Below, piece after piece: positions 33,713 through 43,190 of a stretch of 64,000 bases of DNA (positions are counted from its first letter, which is position 1; each line of letters opens with the position of its first letter). Where the stretch lies: contig CAJXSF010000006.1 of assembly GCA_913061515.1 (NCBI GenBank), positions 1 through 64,000 of the forward strand, written 5' to 3'. Made by a program: the position numbers and the translations under genes. Below the pieces are notes generated by a model. The model ran no database searches. It had not been told where the DNA came from and was given only the letters and a program-made list of their open reading frames with translations. The stretch comes from an uncultured Gammaproteobacteria bacterium. Lineage in GTDB: Bacteria > Pseudomonadota > Gammaproteobacteria > Pseudomonadales > Pseudohongiellaceae.

Positions 33713-34843
33713 TTAGCGCTGATACCAAGGTGTCTTGATTAATAGGTCAGGGTCAACTCCTGGTTTTGGAACCATCTTCTGCGTACGTCCATACTGATTG
33801 TCTCCCCCATACAGGTTGAGTTCTGAGTCCACAGTAAAGGCATGCACCTCCAGAAAACCGGTTGGGCCGTCACGCTCAACGATCCAAGAATAGAGTCGGT
33901 TGCCATCGAAGTCGAGTTTCACAAATCGCAAGGGGTTGAGATCTGTCATCCAGACCGCGTCTTCGTTGACGATCATATCTAGTGGCAAACTAAACCCAGT
34001 CCACGTATCAACGTGTTCAAATACGGCTGGGTCAGCAGTGGTGCGGAACACATTGACGCGGCCCCCTGAGCGGTCGAGACCAAAAATGAGACCGTTAGGC
34101 CCAGCTTGTACAGAGTGGACCCCATTGAATTGGCCGGGCTCAGTGCCAAACCCGCCGAACTCAGTAAGGTAATCGAAGTCGCTGTCCAAAACGACGATAC
34201 GGTGATTGTCTAGTCCATCTGCAATTAATACGCGGCCATCGGGAAGGAAAGCAACATCTTGCGGGCGACCAAAATGGGTCTTGTCTGCCCCAGGGACGTG
34301 TTTCTCACCTAAAGTCAGGATCAATTCACTGCCATCGTTGCTGAACACATAAATGGTATGGAAAGTCTCATTGATCACCCACACGTGCCGCTCTGGGTCA
34401 TAGGGGTTTACTCGAATACGGTGCGGGCCAGGGCCCTCAGAATTCTCGCAAAGAACATCCCATTGATTCCAGATGGTGATGATGTTGCCGTCACCATCGA
34501 GCTCATAGAGACAGTTTTTCCAAGTGCGTAGCTCAGTATCGGTAAGCACATTGATGCCCAATGACCCCGCATAACCTGCGTATTCGGAGGGGACAGGTTG
34601 CGGTAGGCGTGCTTCGCCGCGCATGGCTACAAGGAGTCGGTCTGGCGATTCAGATTGCACGCCCGAATTGCCTCCGAAGGCAAAGCCAGGTTCGGCGAAG
34701 GGTTTGTGCCAACCTGGCAATATATCGTAGGGGCTAGGACCAACAGGGCCCAAGACCACTTCTGCAGCATGGGTATTGAGGCTGAACAGGGGGAGGCAAG
34801 CCAGAGCGGCCCCCGCTAAAAATCGGCGTGTTGTGGTTCGCAT
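33713..34843 (-). CDS. Exported NHL-repeat beta-propeller protein
   Basis: A 376-residue protein. The signal peptide has TTRRFLAGAAL, a possible twin-arginine motif, ending near THAAE. The mature part has NHL-type blades: FGRPQDVAFLPDGRVLIADGLDNHRIVVLD, GQFNGVHSVQAGPNGLIFGLDRSGGRVNVF and others, like the six-bladed propellers of peptidylamidoglycolate lyase relatives and other NHL proteins. Catalytic activity cannot be assigned. It is flanked by its own short intergenic gaps. Confidence 0.8.
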   Translation of the reverse strand: MRTTTRRFLAGAALACLPLFSLNTHAAEVVLGPVGPSPYDILPGWHKPFAEPGFAFGGNSGVQSESPDRLLVAMRGEARLPQPVPSEYAGYAGSLGINVLTDTELRTWKNCLYELDGDGNIITIWNQWDVLCENSEGPGPHRIRVNPYDPERHVWVINETFHTIYVFSNDGSELILTLGEKHVPGADKTHFGRPQDVAFLPDGRVLIADGLDNHRIVVLDSDFDYLTEFGGFGTEPGQFNGVHSVQAGPNGLIFGLDRSGGRVNVFRTTADPAVFEHVDTWTGFSLPLDMIVNEDAVWMTDLNPLRFVKLDFDGNRLYSWIVERDGPTGFLEVHAFTVDSELNLYGGDNQYGRTQKMVPKPGVDPDLLIKTPWYQR

Positions 34844-34936
34844 TGTTATACTCTTTTTAGTGTTTTATGGTCGTAGTGCTCGGTTGAGTATACCGCGCGG
34901 CCACGCTGAAAACAGTAAAAAGCGAGCAGCGCCTTG

Positions 34937-35764
34937 CTAGGCGGCGTTCAAGGTGGGGGTGTCTTGGGCGTGGGCATCGCCTTTTAGTCGCTCTGACTGA
35001 CTCGTCCACTTTAATATCTCAAGTTGGCCATTGTGACCTTCGACCATCGCGGTGCAGCTTTCTACCCAGTCGCCAGTATTGCAATAAAGAATGTCTTCGA
35101 ACATTGTCATCTCGGCGTGATGGATGTGCCCGCACACGACTCCCTGCACGTGTTCTAGGCGCGCAGATTCGACCACGGCCTCCTCGAATTTTCCGATGTA
35201 GCTGACGATATTTTTGACTTTGTGTTTTAAATGGGCGGCCAATGACCAATACGGCAAGCCAACTAGCCGCCGCGCTGCATTGATGATGCGGTTCATGAAG
35301 AGTAGGTGGGTATACATTGAGCTGCCAACTTTAGAGAGAAACGGGCTGTATTTAACGACCGAATCGAATTGGTCGCCGTGCAATACCAATAGTTTGCGAT
35401 TGTCAGCGGTGGTATGGATTGCTGTATCGCTTATTTCGATATTGTCGAAGCTATGCCCGCAGTAATGACGCGCGCTTTCATCGTGATTGCCAGGCGTATA
35501 AATAATACGCGTCCCCTTGGCGGCCTTTTTGAGTATTTCATTGACGACTGCTTGATGTGATGCCGGCCAGTAGGACTTCTTTTTCATTTCCCAGCCATCG
35601 AAAATATCGCCGACTAAATATAGAAACTCACAGTCGGTGCGGTAAAGGAAGTCTAGAAGAAATTCGGCTTGGCAGCCTTTGAATCCAAGATGGGTATCAG
35701 AAAGAAAGATGGCGCGGTATTTCAAAGGGTTTTTCAGCGGGCTAGCATTTTTTGCTGCGCTCAT
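34937..35764 (-). CDS. LpxH-like metallophosphoesterase (COG2908)
   Basis: The ATG at 35764 is preceded by AGGTG. The 275-residue protein has the two-metal phosphoesterase ligands in order: SDTHLG, GDIFDGWEM, PGNHDE, LHGDQFD and CGHIHHAE. Sequence and length resemble the longer LpxH-related branch rather than canonical UDP-2,3-diacylglucosamine diphosphatase (about 240 residues). It may act on lipid A precursors or another nucleoside diphosphate substrate. The substrate assignment is inference. Confidence 0.83.
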   Translation of the reverse strand: MSAAKNASPLKNPLKYRAIFLSDTHLGFKGCQAEFLLDFLYRTDCEFLYLVGDIFDGWEMKKKSYWPASHQAVVNEILKKAAKGTRIIYTPGNHDESARHYCGHSFDNIEISDTAIHTTADNRKLLVLHGDQFDSVVKYSPFLSKVGSSMYTHLLFMNRIINAARRLVGLPYWSLAAHLKHKVKNIVSYIGKFEEAVVESARLEHVQGVVCGHIHHAEMTMFEDILYCNTGDWVESCTAMVEGHNGQLEILKWTSQSERLKGDAHAQDTPTLNAA

Positions 35765-35867
35765 GCTTATCACCTCACATATTCAAGATGACGCACACGA
35801 TAATAAACTTAAATGACAGGGGAGTTACTCGCAAGTGTCGGTTATGTGACAATCGTAACTAGATTGC

Positions 35868-36335
35868 TTATTTCCACGCTGGCCAGGGTGATTTCATCAG
35901 CGACTGATTGGAATAACGAATGTCTGCGCTCACATCGGCACCAATCCAATCAGGCAGCGTGTATTGCTGAGTTTCCGAAGTTAACTCGATCTCTGCAAGA
36001 ACCAACCCCTTATTACTGCCTTCGAAGACATCGATTTCCCAGATCATTCCATCATGCAGCACCTTATAACGATGCTTTTCTATCGCGCCCGGTGCACACA
36101 ATAGCGTTAGCATTTCATGGGCATCGCTTGCAGGAATTGCATACTCAAATTCCGGGCGACTAATGCCTTGGCTTGGGCCTTTTAATGTTAAGAATGCCGT
36201 CGTGCCATATAGACGAATGCGAACGGTGCTGCTATTCATTGTTGGAACGTAACTTTGAACGATCAACTCGCCTTTTTCTAATGCAGGGAGTTTATCGTGG
36301 ATGACGAGGTATTTTCTTTCAATCTCAACGGCCAT
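35868..36335 (-). CDS. CYTH-domain triphosphatase-like protein
   Basis: A 155-residue protein opening with VEIERKYLV, the EXEXK motif of the CYTH/triphosphate-tunnel family, followed by alternating charged beta strands (TVRIRLYG, FLTLKGPSQG, EFEYAIP, EIDVFEGS, LAEIEL). Small bacterial members hydrolyse inorganic triphosphate or related compounds using a divalent metal. It lies 28 bases downstream of cbpM, possibly in one transcript with cbpA-cbpM. Confidence 0.88.
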   Translation of the reverse strand: MAVEIERKYLVIHDKLPALEKGELIVQSYVPTMNSSTVRIRLYGTTAFLTLKGPSQGISRPEFEYAIPASDAHEMLTLLCAPGAIEKHRYKVLHDGMIWEIDVFEGSNKGLVLAEIELTSETQQYTLPDWIGADVSADIRYSNQSLMKSPWPAWK

Positions 36336-36362
36336 ATAAAAGTAGTTTGCTTCCTTTAGTGT

Positions 36363-36668
36363 TTAGTTTGAAATGAATTTTTCGAGTTGCGAGCGTAGCT
36401 GTTCATTATCATTGCGTAATTGATCACGCTCATCAAGCAGTGATACAAGCAGCGCGGTGGCAGACCAGTCTAAATGTAAGTCTTGTTGTAAGCGCAGCGC
36501 CCGTTTAGCGCGACATATCATTTCGAGATCAAACAACCAATTATCTGGCCTGCCACCGGCAGGCTCTATGATGCCATTTTCTACGATGGCATAGACTTGC
36601 TCGTACTCAATGCCTATCTCAAGGCACGCCTCATCAAGGTTGATGCTGACAGAGTATTCAATTTGCAT
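36363..36668 (-). CDS. cbpM: Chaperone modulator CbpM
   Basis: A 101-residue MerR-like helical protein that binds the J-domain of CbpA and inhibits its co-chaperone and DNA-binding activity. The YAIVENGIIEPAG segment and the helical C-terminus match the family. It begins 1 base after the cbpA stop codon, the standard cbpA-cbpM arrangement. Confidence 0.88.
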   Translation of the reverse strand: MQIEYSVSINLDEACLEIGIEYEQVYAIVENGIIEPAGGRPDNWLFDLEMICRAKRALRLQQDLHLDWSATALLVSLLDERDQLRNDNEQLRSQLEKFISN

Positions 36669-36669
36669 A

Positions 36670-37611
36670 TTAAGCCTCCCACTCTTGGCGAGGGTTGAAG
36701 TTTGATTGTGTTGCCAACTGGCGCCACAATTGCTGTTCTTGATCGCTGCTTGTTTCTGGGATAACGATTTTTAACACCGCAAAAAGATCAGCAAAGCCCT
36801 TACGGGTTCGTAAGCCTTTTCCTTTTACGCGCAAGCGTTGCCCGCTTTGGCTGTTCGCTTTGATCGTAAGTTTGATTTTGCCATGCAGTGTTGGCACAGT
36901 GAGGCTTGTCCCTAGTGCGGCCTCCCAAGGAGTCACTGGTACCACAATGCTTAGGTCATGGCCGTCAATGGCATACATGGGGTGTGGGATCAACCGTATA
37001 CGTAAGTACAGATCGCCGGCCGGGCTCTTGCCGACACCCGGGCCGCCTTGCCCTTTTAAACGAATGCGTTCGCCATCGCTAACTCCGGCGGGGATTTTCA
37101 CTTTTAGAGTCTTGTGAATATCTTCGCGTTGTCCTTGTGCATTGTACTGGGGCAGAGAATACTCAATGGCGCGTGCCTCATCGGATAATGTGTCTTCTAA
37201 AAATAATGGCATCTCGACTTCAATGTCACGACCGCGTTGCCCGCTAAAGCCTGATTGCTGCTGGCGCCCACTTTGCGAATGCGCGCCACCGAAAATATTC
37301 TCAAAAAAATCTGAGAAGTCATGTTGTTGTCCTGCGTGAGAATTGGCTTGTCTTTGCCAGCCAGGAGGTGGCTCAAATTGTGGGCCTTGTTGACCACCAT
37401 ATTGGCGCAATTGATCGTATTCGCTGCGCTTTGTTTCGTCGCCAAGCACTTCGTAGGCTTCAGCAACTTCTTTGAATTTTTTCCCGGCATCATCGTGTTC
37501 GCTAACATCAGGGTGATGCTTTCTTGCCAGTTTTCGATACGCAGTCTTAATGGTTTTTAAGTCCGCGTCTTCGTTGACTCCTAAAATTTTATAGTAATCC
37601 TTAAATTCCAT
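36670..37611 (-). CDS. cbpA: Curved-DNA-binding J-domain protein CbpA
   Basis: The ATG at 37611 is chosen (MEFKDYYKILGV) over an upstream GTG. The 313-residue protein has a J-domain at 1-70 with RKHHPDVSE (HPD motif), a Gly/Gln/Ser/Phe-rich linker (FSDFFENIFGGAHS), and two DnaJ C-terminal substrate-binding domains without the Cys zinc fingers. It stimulates DnaK and binds curved DNA. Immediately followed by cbpM. Confidence 0.95.
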   Translation of the reverse strand: MEFKDYYKILGVNEDADLKTIKTAYRKLARKHHPDVSEHDDAGKKFKEVAEAYEVLGDETKRSEYDQLRQYGGQQGPQFEPPPGWQRQANSHAGQQHDFSDFFENIFGGAHSQSGRQQQSGFSGQRGRDIEVEMPLFLEDTLSDEARAIEYSLPQYNAQGQREDIHKTLKVKIPAGVSDGERIRLKGQGGPGVGKSPAGDLYLRIRLIPHPMYAIDGHDLSIVVPVTPWEAALGTSLTVPTLHGKIKLTIKANSQSGQRLRVKGKGLRTRKGFADLFAVLKIVIPETSSDQEQQLWRQLATQSNFNPRQEWEA

Positions 37612-37640
37612 GTTTGGATCCACAGCTTACTAGAGAATTT

Positions 37641-37676
37641 AAACTAAATTGCGGCACCTCGAGGCGGAGGCGCCGC
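37641..37676 (-). terminator. Hairpin terminator of the lectin-like gene
   Basis: On the minus strand GCGGCGCCTC and GAGGTGCCGC form a 10-bp stem with one G:U, loop of six, followed by AATTTAGTTT. It begins 8 bases after the stop of the lectin-like gene. Confidence 0.6.
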
Positions 37677-37683
37677 GTGCATA

Positions 37684-38328
37684 TTAATAGGCAAAACAAT
37701 AAAAAAGGCCATTGCCGCCTGTGGCGATTAGGTCTTCTTGGCTACAGCTACGGCTAGCATGAGCGCTATTAAAGGACGTTGGGTTGGCACCGCCACCTTG
37801 GCGATCGTGATGCCCAACTTGTGCGTTCCCTTCACTATTGCTAGTCCAGTCGTTGCAGGTCAGTTGTGTGCCTTCTGGGAAGGCTGTGCCGTCAAGCTGC
37901 GAGCCGGTCAAAATATCATGAGTATTAGGTGTGTCGCCGCGGCCGTTCACAAGATTACCGGCCTCAGTCAGAGAGTTTGCTTTGCCTGTCATGGCCGCTT
38001 CACTATGCAGTTGTTCCACGTTCGCGGCAATCATAACACCATTGGCATTATACCAAGGGCCACTACCGATGCGGTCCCGAGCATTGATACCTGGACGGCC
38101 GCCAGAGGCTTGCGTGCTCAAATAGGCTGCCCATGTCTTGCCGCCGGCCCCTACGGCAGTAGCGAGTGCGGCGCAGTGTGCATCAGCCCCTTGTAGTCCG
38201 CCTAAATTGCCACCATCTCCTGAACCAACACTAGTAATAAAGAAGCTCATTGAATTATCTTGTGAGTAGTTCACAGTGCTAACGCTGGCAAGCGCAATCA
38301 CTGAGGCCGTTAGTAATATTTTTTTCAT
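37684..38328 (-). CDS. Secreted lectin-like (DUF1554-type) protein
   Basis: A 214-residue protein with a signal peptide (cleavage near TVNYSQ). The domain opens FFITSVGSGDGGNLGGLQGADAHC and continues KTWAAYLSTQASGG, AAMTGKANSL, LTCNDWTSNS, ending NGLFYCFAY. I recognise this as the exported endostatin/C-type-lectin-like fold group (DUF1554) with paired cysteines. It may bind glycans or surface polymers. No transport or secretion genes are adjacent. AAGGAGACCG precedes the ATG. Confidence 0.75.
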   Translation of the reverse strand: MKKILLTASVIALASVSTVNYSQDNSMSFFITSVGSGDGGNLGGLQGADAHCAALATAVGAGGKTWAAYLSTQASGGRPGINARDRIGSGPWYNANGVMIAANVEQLHSEAAMTGKANSLTEAGNLVNGRGDTPNTHDILTGSQLDGTAFPEGTQLTCNDWTSNSEGNAQVGHHDRQGGGANPTSFNSAHASRSCSQEDLIATGGNGLFYCFAY

Positions 38329-38486
38329 TTTCGGTCTCCTTGCTAATGTCCCCCAGTTAATGTTCTGATTTGTTGAGTGAAGCGGGACTTATAGAGGGCG
38401 GGGGCCGGTCTTAGTGTGACCTGTGCGATGTGAGCGCGTCAACGAAAGTGTGAGTTGTGCGTTAAGTATAAAGCAAGGAGTAATAA

Positions 38487-39551
38487 TTGAGCGCTAGGGG
38501 TAAGTTAACACAGACAAGGCTGTTTGCAGGCTTTTTGCTATGTCTATGCGCGGCATGGGCAAGCTTGAGCTATAGCGCAGAAGAGCCCGATGCCGTGTCT
38601 ATTGTCCCGGCAGCAGACCCAGAAACAGCGCTTGCTGTGAGTCAGCAGGTCACACGTTATGAGCAAGAGCTGGTGGCAATCGAGAGTGAGCTTGGCCCCT
38701 ATGATGTCAATCTCATTGAGGTGCTCAATGATTTGGGCCGTTTCTACATGGAGCTGGGTCAGTTTCAATCCGCTGCCAATGTCTTTGAAAGAGCATTAAA
38801 CATCACCCGGATCAGCAATGGGCTTTATAGTGAGGAACAGTTAGATATTCTGACGCAGTTGGTCAATGCCTATAAAGCGGCAGGAGAATGGGATCTAGCA
38901 GACGATAAAATGCATTTAGCCTTGCACTTGAATACGCGAATATACGAGCCGGGCTCGCAAGCCTATGCCGATGCCGCGCTGGCGTTTGGCGAGTGGAAAA
39001 TACAGGCTATTCGCGGCAATTTAATGCAGCGCAGTGCTTTAGTGAATATGCGCGACATCGAACGGCTGCGGTATGTCTATGGGGCGGCGCTTGGCCCTGA
39101 GTCAGAGGTGGCGCAGGGCGAGGATGGTATGCGTACACAAACACGCTTCGACCTTCTTTATGCCAAAGCCTATGCCGAAGCGCAGGTGGCTGACTATGCC
39201 ATGAGTACAATTCCCCTGCGGCTCGAGCGTCCAGTGCAGCGCTATGTTTCAGAATACGTCTGCCGAGAAGTGGTATCGGCCACAGGACAGGTCTCCGAGA
39301 GCTGCGGGACTGTGCGACGGGAAAACCCACAGTATCGCGAGTATGAAATGCAAAGACAATTATATAGGGATCGTGTGCAGGCGGCGGTCTCCTCCTTGGA
39401 TAACACTATTGATGAGTTGGAGGCCTTGCTTAATGCTCAGCCGCGCCTGCAATCGGGGAACGACGGCGCCGCACCGGCAAGGCTCGAAGAGTTACGCACG
39501 ATGCAGGTGAATATTAATCGCAATTATCGCCGTAGCGTAATGCGTTGGTAG
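38487..39551 (+). CDS. Exported TPR-like protein
   Basis: The start is an unusual TTG at 38487, supported by a strong AAGGAG ending 8 bases upstream and an immediate signal peptide (LFAGFLLCLCAAWASL). Residues about 70-150 contain tetratricopeptide-like helices (LGRFYMELGQFQSAANVFERAL, LVNAYKAAGEWDLADDKM). A Cys pair lies in VCREVVSATGQVSESCG, and the C-terminus is helical with coiled-coil character. The function is unknown; TPRs usually mediate protein contact. Length is 354 residues. Confidence 0.78.
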   Translation: MSARGKLTQTRLFAGFLLCLCAAWASLSYSAEEPDAVSIVPAADPETALAVSQQVTRYEQELVAIESELGPYDVNLIEVLNDLGRFYMELGQFQSAANVFERALNITRISNGLYSEEQLDILTQLVNAYKAAGEWDLADDKMHLALHLNTRIYEPGSQAYADAALAFGEWKIQAIRGNLMQRSALVNMRDIERLRYVYGAALGPESEVAQGEDGMRTQTRFDLLYAKAYAEAQVADYAMSTIPLRLERPVQRYVSEYVCREVVSATGQVSESCGTVRRENPQYREYEMQRQLYRDRVQAAVSSLDNTIDELEALLNAQPRLQSGNDGAAPARLEELRTMQVNINRNYRRSVMRW

Positions 39552-39598
39552 TGCAAGGGCATTACAATTGATGCCCCTGATTAAACTTAGAGGATGGC

Positions 39599-40156
39599 AT
39601 GGAAGCATTTTTAGTTTCTACCGGTTTGGTAGCGCTAGCAGAGATTGGCGATAAAACGCAGTTGCTCGCATTTATATTGGCCGCGAAGTACCGCAAACCA
39701 TGGCCTATTATTTTTGGCATCCTTGTCGCGACGCTAGCAAACCACGGTCTTGCAGGCGCTTTCGGGGCTTGGGTTACCACTTTGTTCTCTGCACAAACCT
39801 TGCAATGGCTTCTTGGTGGATCGTTTATCGCCATGGCTATATGGACGCTAATTCCCGATAAGTTCGAGGAAGAGGATGCCGCCTTTGTCAAACAAGGAGT
39901 GTTTTTAGCCACTTTAGTTGCATTCTTCATGGCAGAGATGGGCGATAAGACGCAGGTTGCCACGGTGGCCTTGTCAGCGAATTACCAGGCTTTAGTTAGC
40001 GTCGTGCTAGGCACCACTTTTGGCATGTTGATCGCCAACGTGCCGGCCGTTATTTTAGGAAACAAAATTGCGGACAAAATGCCCGTGCGCCTGGTGCATT
40101 CAATTGCAGCACTGATTTTCTTGCTATTGGGTTTAGCCGTACTGTTCTGGCGTTGA
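39599..40156 (+). CDS. UPF0016/GDT1-family Mn/Ca cation exporter
   Basis: A 185-residue membrane protein with six predicted segments and two copies of the family motif: EIGDKTQLLAF near residue 14 and EMGDKTQVATVAL near 110. The family (TMEM165/Gdt1, Vibrio MneA) exports Mn2+ or Ca2+ in exchange for protons. I see no yybP-ykoY riboswitch in the 47 bases upstream, so regulation is not evident. Confidence 0.92.
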   Translation: MEAFLVSTGLVALAEIGDKTQLLAFILAAKYRKPWPIIFGILVATLANHGLAGAFGAWVTTLFSAQTLQWLLGGSFIAMAIWTLIPDKFEEEDAAFVKQGVFLATLVAFFMAEMGDKTQVATVALSANYQALVSVVLGTTFGMLIANVPAVILGNKIADKMPVRLVHSIAALIFLLLGLAVLFWR

Positions 40157-40303
40157 GCAAGTGCTAAATGGGCCGAAATAATGGCAATAGTGGGCAAGAT
40201 GCTGATTTCATTGGCTCTTGCTTGCCGCTACTAGGGGGCTGTGCAAGAATGCCCACCTTGCAAAGTCTATGGTTTTTACACTACTGATCAATCGGGGAAG
40301 TTC

Positions 40304-41164
40304 ATGCCAAATAAGAGCCTGGCCATCATTGCTGCTATAGCCGTCATTGGCTTGCTGTTTCTGGTCTATCTGGCGGCCACATTCGAAAGCCCAGAGGGCA
40401 CAAGAACAGTCGAGTTAACACCTCCTGTTCCGCGCGTACCTGAGCCCGTGCAACGAGTAGAAGTGCCACCACCCGCACCGGCAGAGCCTGCACCCGTCGC
40501 TCCAATACCAGCAGTGCCTGCGCCTGTTGCTGTGCAAGCGCCGGTGGCGCCAGAGGAGCCCGAAGAGATTATCGAACTGCCTAGTTTAAACGAAAGTGAT
40601 GACATGCTTAATGAGCGGCTTGGCGGATTAGAAACTGGGACGCGTTTATTAAGTCTTCTAGTGCCTGATGACGTGATTCGTAAGTTTGTGGTGTTCGTCG
40701 AAAATGTCGCCGATGGTAATTTGCCACAATTAGAATACCCGGTGAAACGTCTACCTCAATCGATGGCGGTTCGCGAACTAGATGAAAATCTATTCGAGAT
40801 GCAGACGGTGTCTTACCAACGTTATACGCCTGTAATCGATGGTTTGACTGCCGTGAACCCCGAGCAAGCCATCGCGATCTATCGCTTAATGAAACCATTA
40901 TTCCAAGAGGCATACGCCGAGATTGGCTATCGCAACCGTAATTTTGATGATGCCTTAGTGCGGGCAATCGATACCGTACTTAATGCGCGAACCGCGCAGG
41001 GACCGTTTCAATTGATCAAACCGAAAGTAATGTATATCTATGCAGACTCTGAAATCGAAAGTTTCAGCCCAGTTGAAAAACAACTGCTGCGTATGGGGCC
41101 GCAAAATGCCGAAAAACTTAAGTTAGCCCTGCGCCAATTCAAAGAGCAATTGGCGGCCCGCTAG
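40304..41164 (+). CDS. DUF3014-family membrane-anchored protein
   Basis: The start at ATG 40304 follows GGGGAAG. The 286-residue protein has one N-terminal membrane segment (LAIIAAIAVIGLLFLVYLA), then a Pro/Val/Ala-rich spacer (about 45-95), then a globular domain matching DUF3014: LPSLNESDDMLNERL, FVVFVENVADGNLP, YQRYTPVIDGL, AYAEIGYRNRNFDDAL. It is anchored in the inner membrane with the domain periplasmic. Function unknown. Confidence 0.85.
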   Translation: MPNKSLAIIAAIAVIGLLFLVYLAATFESPEGTRTVELTPPVPRVPEPVQRVEVPPPAPAEPAPVAPIPAVPAPVAVQAPVAPEEPEEIIELPSLNESDDMLNERLGGLETGTRLLSLLVPDDVIRKFVVFVENVADGNLPQLEYPVKRLPQSMAVRELDENLFEMQTVSYQRYTPVIDGLTAVNPEQAIAIYRLMKPLFQEAYAEIGYRNRNFDDALVRAIDTVLNARTAQGPFQLIKPKVMYIYADSEIESFSPVEKQLLRMGPQNAEKLKLALRQFKEQLAAR

Positions 41165-41189
41165 GGGTGAAGGATGAGCGTTTTAGAGC

Positions 41190-41230
41190 AACGGCCTGTT
41201 CTGCCTATGTAGAACAGGCCGTTGTTATTT
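41190..41230 (+). terminator. Strong hairpin terminator after the DUF3014 gene
   Basis: AACGGCCTGTTCT (41190-41202) and AGAACAGGCCGTT (41211-41223) form a perfect 13-bp stem with an 8-base loop, then GTTATTTTG. It separates the DUF3014 gene from recQ. Confidence 0.85.
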
Positions 41231-41277
41231 TGAGCTACTATGACAGTAAACCCACCTCGATTTATTTTAGTTGATAC

Positions 41278-43092
41278 ATGACGGCTACCCTTACTCCAGA
41301 ACAAGCGCTTAAAGATGTGTTCGGCTACGATTACTTTCGTGAGCCACAACGCGAGATCATTACCGAGCTTTTAGAGGGGCGTAACTGCCTTGTCTTGATG
41401 CCCACCGGTGGTGGTAAATCGCTGTGTTATCAGATTCCCGGTCTATTGCTTCCAGGAGTCGCAATTATCGTGTCGCCGTTGATTGCCTTGATGCAAGATC
41501 AAGTGGATGCGTTGCGCGAGCTAGGAGTTAGGGCGAGTTTTTTGAACTCGTCTCTGACGCCAGAGGAGCAAAGGGAAGTGGTAGCCTCTCTTCGGGATAA
41601 CTCCCTAGATTTACTCTATGTTGCCCCTGAACGCTTGAATCAAGAAAGTACCTTGCAGCTTTTAAAATCAATTCCTGTGGCGTTGTTTGCCATTGATGAG
41701 GCCCATTGCGTCTCACAGTGGGGGCATGATTTTCGAGCCGATTATCTGCAACTATCGCTGCTACAAGAGGTGTTTCCAGATGTACCGCGCATAGCGCTGA
41801 CAGCAACCGCAGACGCCAATACCAGAGAGGAGATAGCCCTGCGTCTGGGTTTGCAAGACGCTAGACATTTTGTCAGTGGTTTCGATCGACCAAATATTCA
41901 ATATCGCATTACTCAGAAGCAGAACCCTCGGCAGCAATTGCTAAGGTTTCTGCGCCGAGAACACGAGTCCGATGCTGGGATTGTGTACTGTCTATCGCGT
42001 AGAAAGGTTGACGATACTGCCGCTTGGTTGGTTCAGCAGGGTTTCGACGCACTGCCCTATCATGCCGGTTTGAGTGCAGCGACGCGGCAAGAGAATCAGC
42101 AACGCTTCTTGCGTGAAGATGGCGTGATAGTCGTCGCGACGATTGCCTTCGGTATGGGGATCGACAAACCCGATGTCCGTTTCATTGTGCATCTGGATCT
42201 GCCTAAAAGTTTAGAGGCCTACTATCAGGAGACCGGGCGTGCTGGCCGTGATGGGGAGCCCGCCACTGCGTGGATGGTTTACGGCTTGCAGGATGTCATT
42301 ATGCTCAGGCAGATGATGGATGCCTCCCAAGGGAATGAAAAATTTAAACGCATAGAGCGGGCTAAGCTCGATGCGATGCTCGGCTTATGTGAGATCACCA
42401 GCTGCCGCCGTCATGCCTTGCTGCACTATTTTGGTGAGGATGGTCACGATGCCTGCGGCAATTGCGATGCCTGTCTTGCCCCTGTCCCAACATGGGATGG
42501 CACCGAAGCGTCGCGCAAGGCGCTTTCCTGCGTCTATCGCACCGGTCAGCGTTTTGGCGTTAACTATTTGATCGATGTATTACTAGGCGCAGATAGCGAT
42601 AAGATCATTCAGAATGACCATCATCTGATCTCCACTTATGGCATAGGCAAAGAGCTCAACGGCAATGCGTGGCGTTCGGTGTTTCGCCAATTGGTGGCCC
42701 GGGGTTATTTGAGTGTTGACCATGCCACCTATGGCGGTTTGCATTTGAATGAAAAGTCTCGCGCTTTGCTAAAAGGCGAAGAGTCCATCGCTCTGCGCAT
42801 CGACGTGCAAGAGCCAAGCAGTAAACCCCAGCGTAAATCTCGCAGCAAGCAAGCGGTGGCAGATGCCGATAAAGACTTGTGGGAAGCTTTGCGACAGTGT
42901 CGAAAACAGTTCTCCGATGAAAACGATGTGGCTCCTTATGTCATTTTTCATGATGCGAGCCTCATGGAGATGGTGCACTACCGCCCCTTGAATGAGGCGC
43001 AACTACTGACTATTAACGGCGTTGGTCAAAGTAAACTAGAGAAGTACGGGGCTGCCTTCTTGCAGGTTATTAGGGAGCATGAGGGAGGTTAA
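41278..43092 (+). CDS. recQ: ATP-dependent DNA helicase RecQ
   Basis: A 604-residue superfamily-2 helicase. Walker A is [12 protein letters not shown] near 42, the Walker B is [16 protein letters not shown] near 138, motif V is [12 protein letters not shown], and motif VI is [12 protein letters not shown]. The RQC zinc cluster has [24 protein letters not shown]. An HRDC domain occupies about 530-600. Length and layout equal E. coli RecQ. It unwinds DNA in recombination and RecF-pathway repair. A divergent role in defence is not indicated by neighbours. Confidence 0.96.
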   Translation: MTATLTPEQALKDVFGYDYFREPQREIITELLEGRNCLVLMPTGGGKSLCYQIPGLLLPGVAIIVSPLIALMQDQVDALRELGVRASFLNSSLTPEEQREVVASLRDNSLDLLYVAPERLNQESTLQLLKSIPVALFAIDEAHCVSQWGHDFRADYLQLSLLQEVFPDVPRIALTATADANTREEIALRLGLQDARHFVSGFDRPNIQYRITQKQNPRQQLLRFLRREHESDAGIVYCLSRRKVDDTAAWLVQQGFDALPYHAGLSAATRQENQQRFLREDGVIVVATIAFGMGIDKPDVRFIVHLDLPKSLEAYYQETGRAGRDGEPATAWMVYGLQDVIMLRQMMDASQGNEKFKRIERAKLDAMLGLCEITSCRRHALLHYFGEDGHDACGNCDACLAPVPTWDGTEASRKALSCVYRTGQRFGVNYLIDVLLGADSDKIIQNDHHLISTYGIGKELNGNAWRSVFRQLVARGYLSVDHATYGGLHLNEKSRALLKGEESIALRIDVQEPSSKPQRKSRSKQAVADADKDLWEALRQCRKQFSDENDVAPYVIFHDASLMEMVHYRPLNEAQLLTINGVGQSKLEKYGAAFLQVIREHEGG

Positions 43093-43190
43093 GCGGTTTG
43101 ATTATTTGCTCACTCGTGTAAAATGCCTCTCGTTTAATTCCACCCTATAATGCGCTGGATTTGCGATTCAGGCGGCAAGAGAGGTTAATA

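Noticed and set aside
39552..39598. Mn-sensing yybP-ykoY riboswitch before the cation exporter
   Set aside because: Only 47 bases separate the genes and no such structure is visible.
41278..43092. RecQ as part of a phage-defence island
   Set aside because: It has the full housekeeping RecQ layout and its neighbours are housekeeping genes; no nuclease, methylase or sensor partner is nearby.
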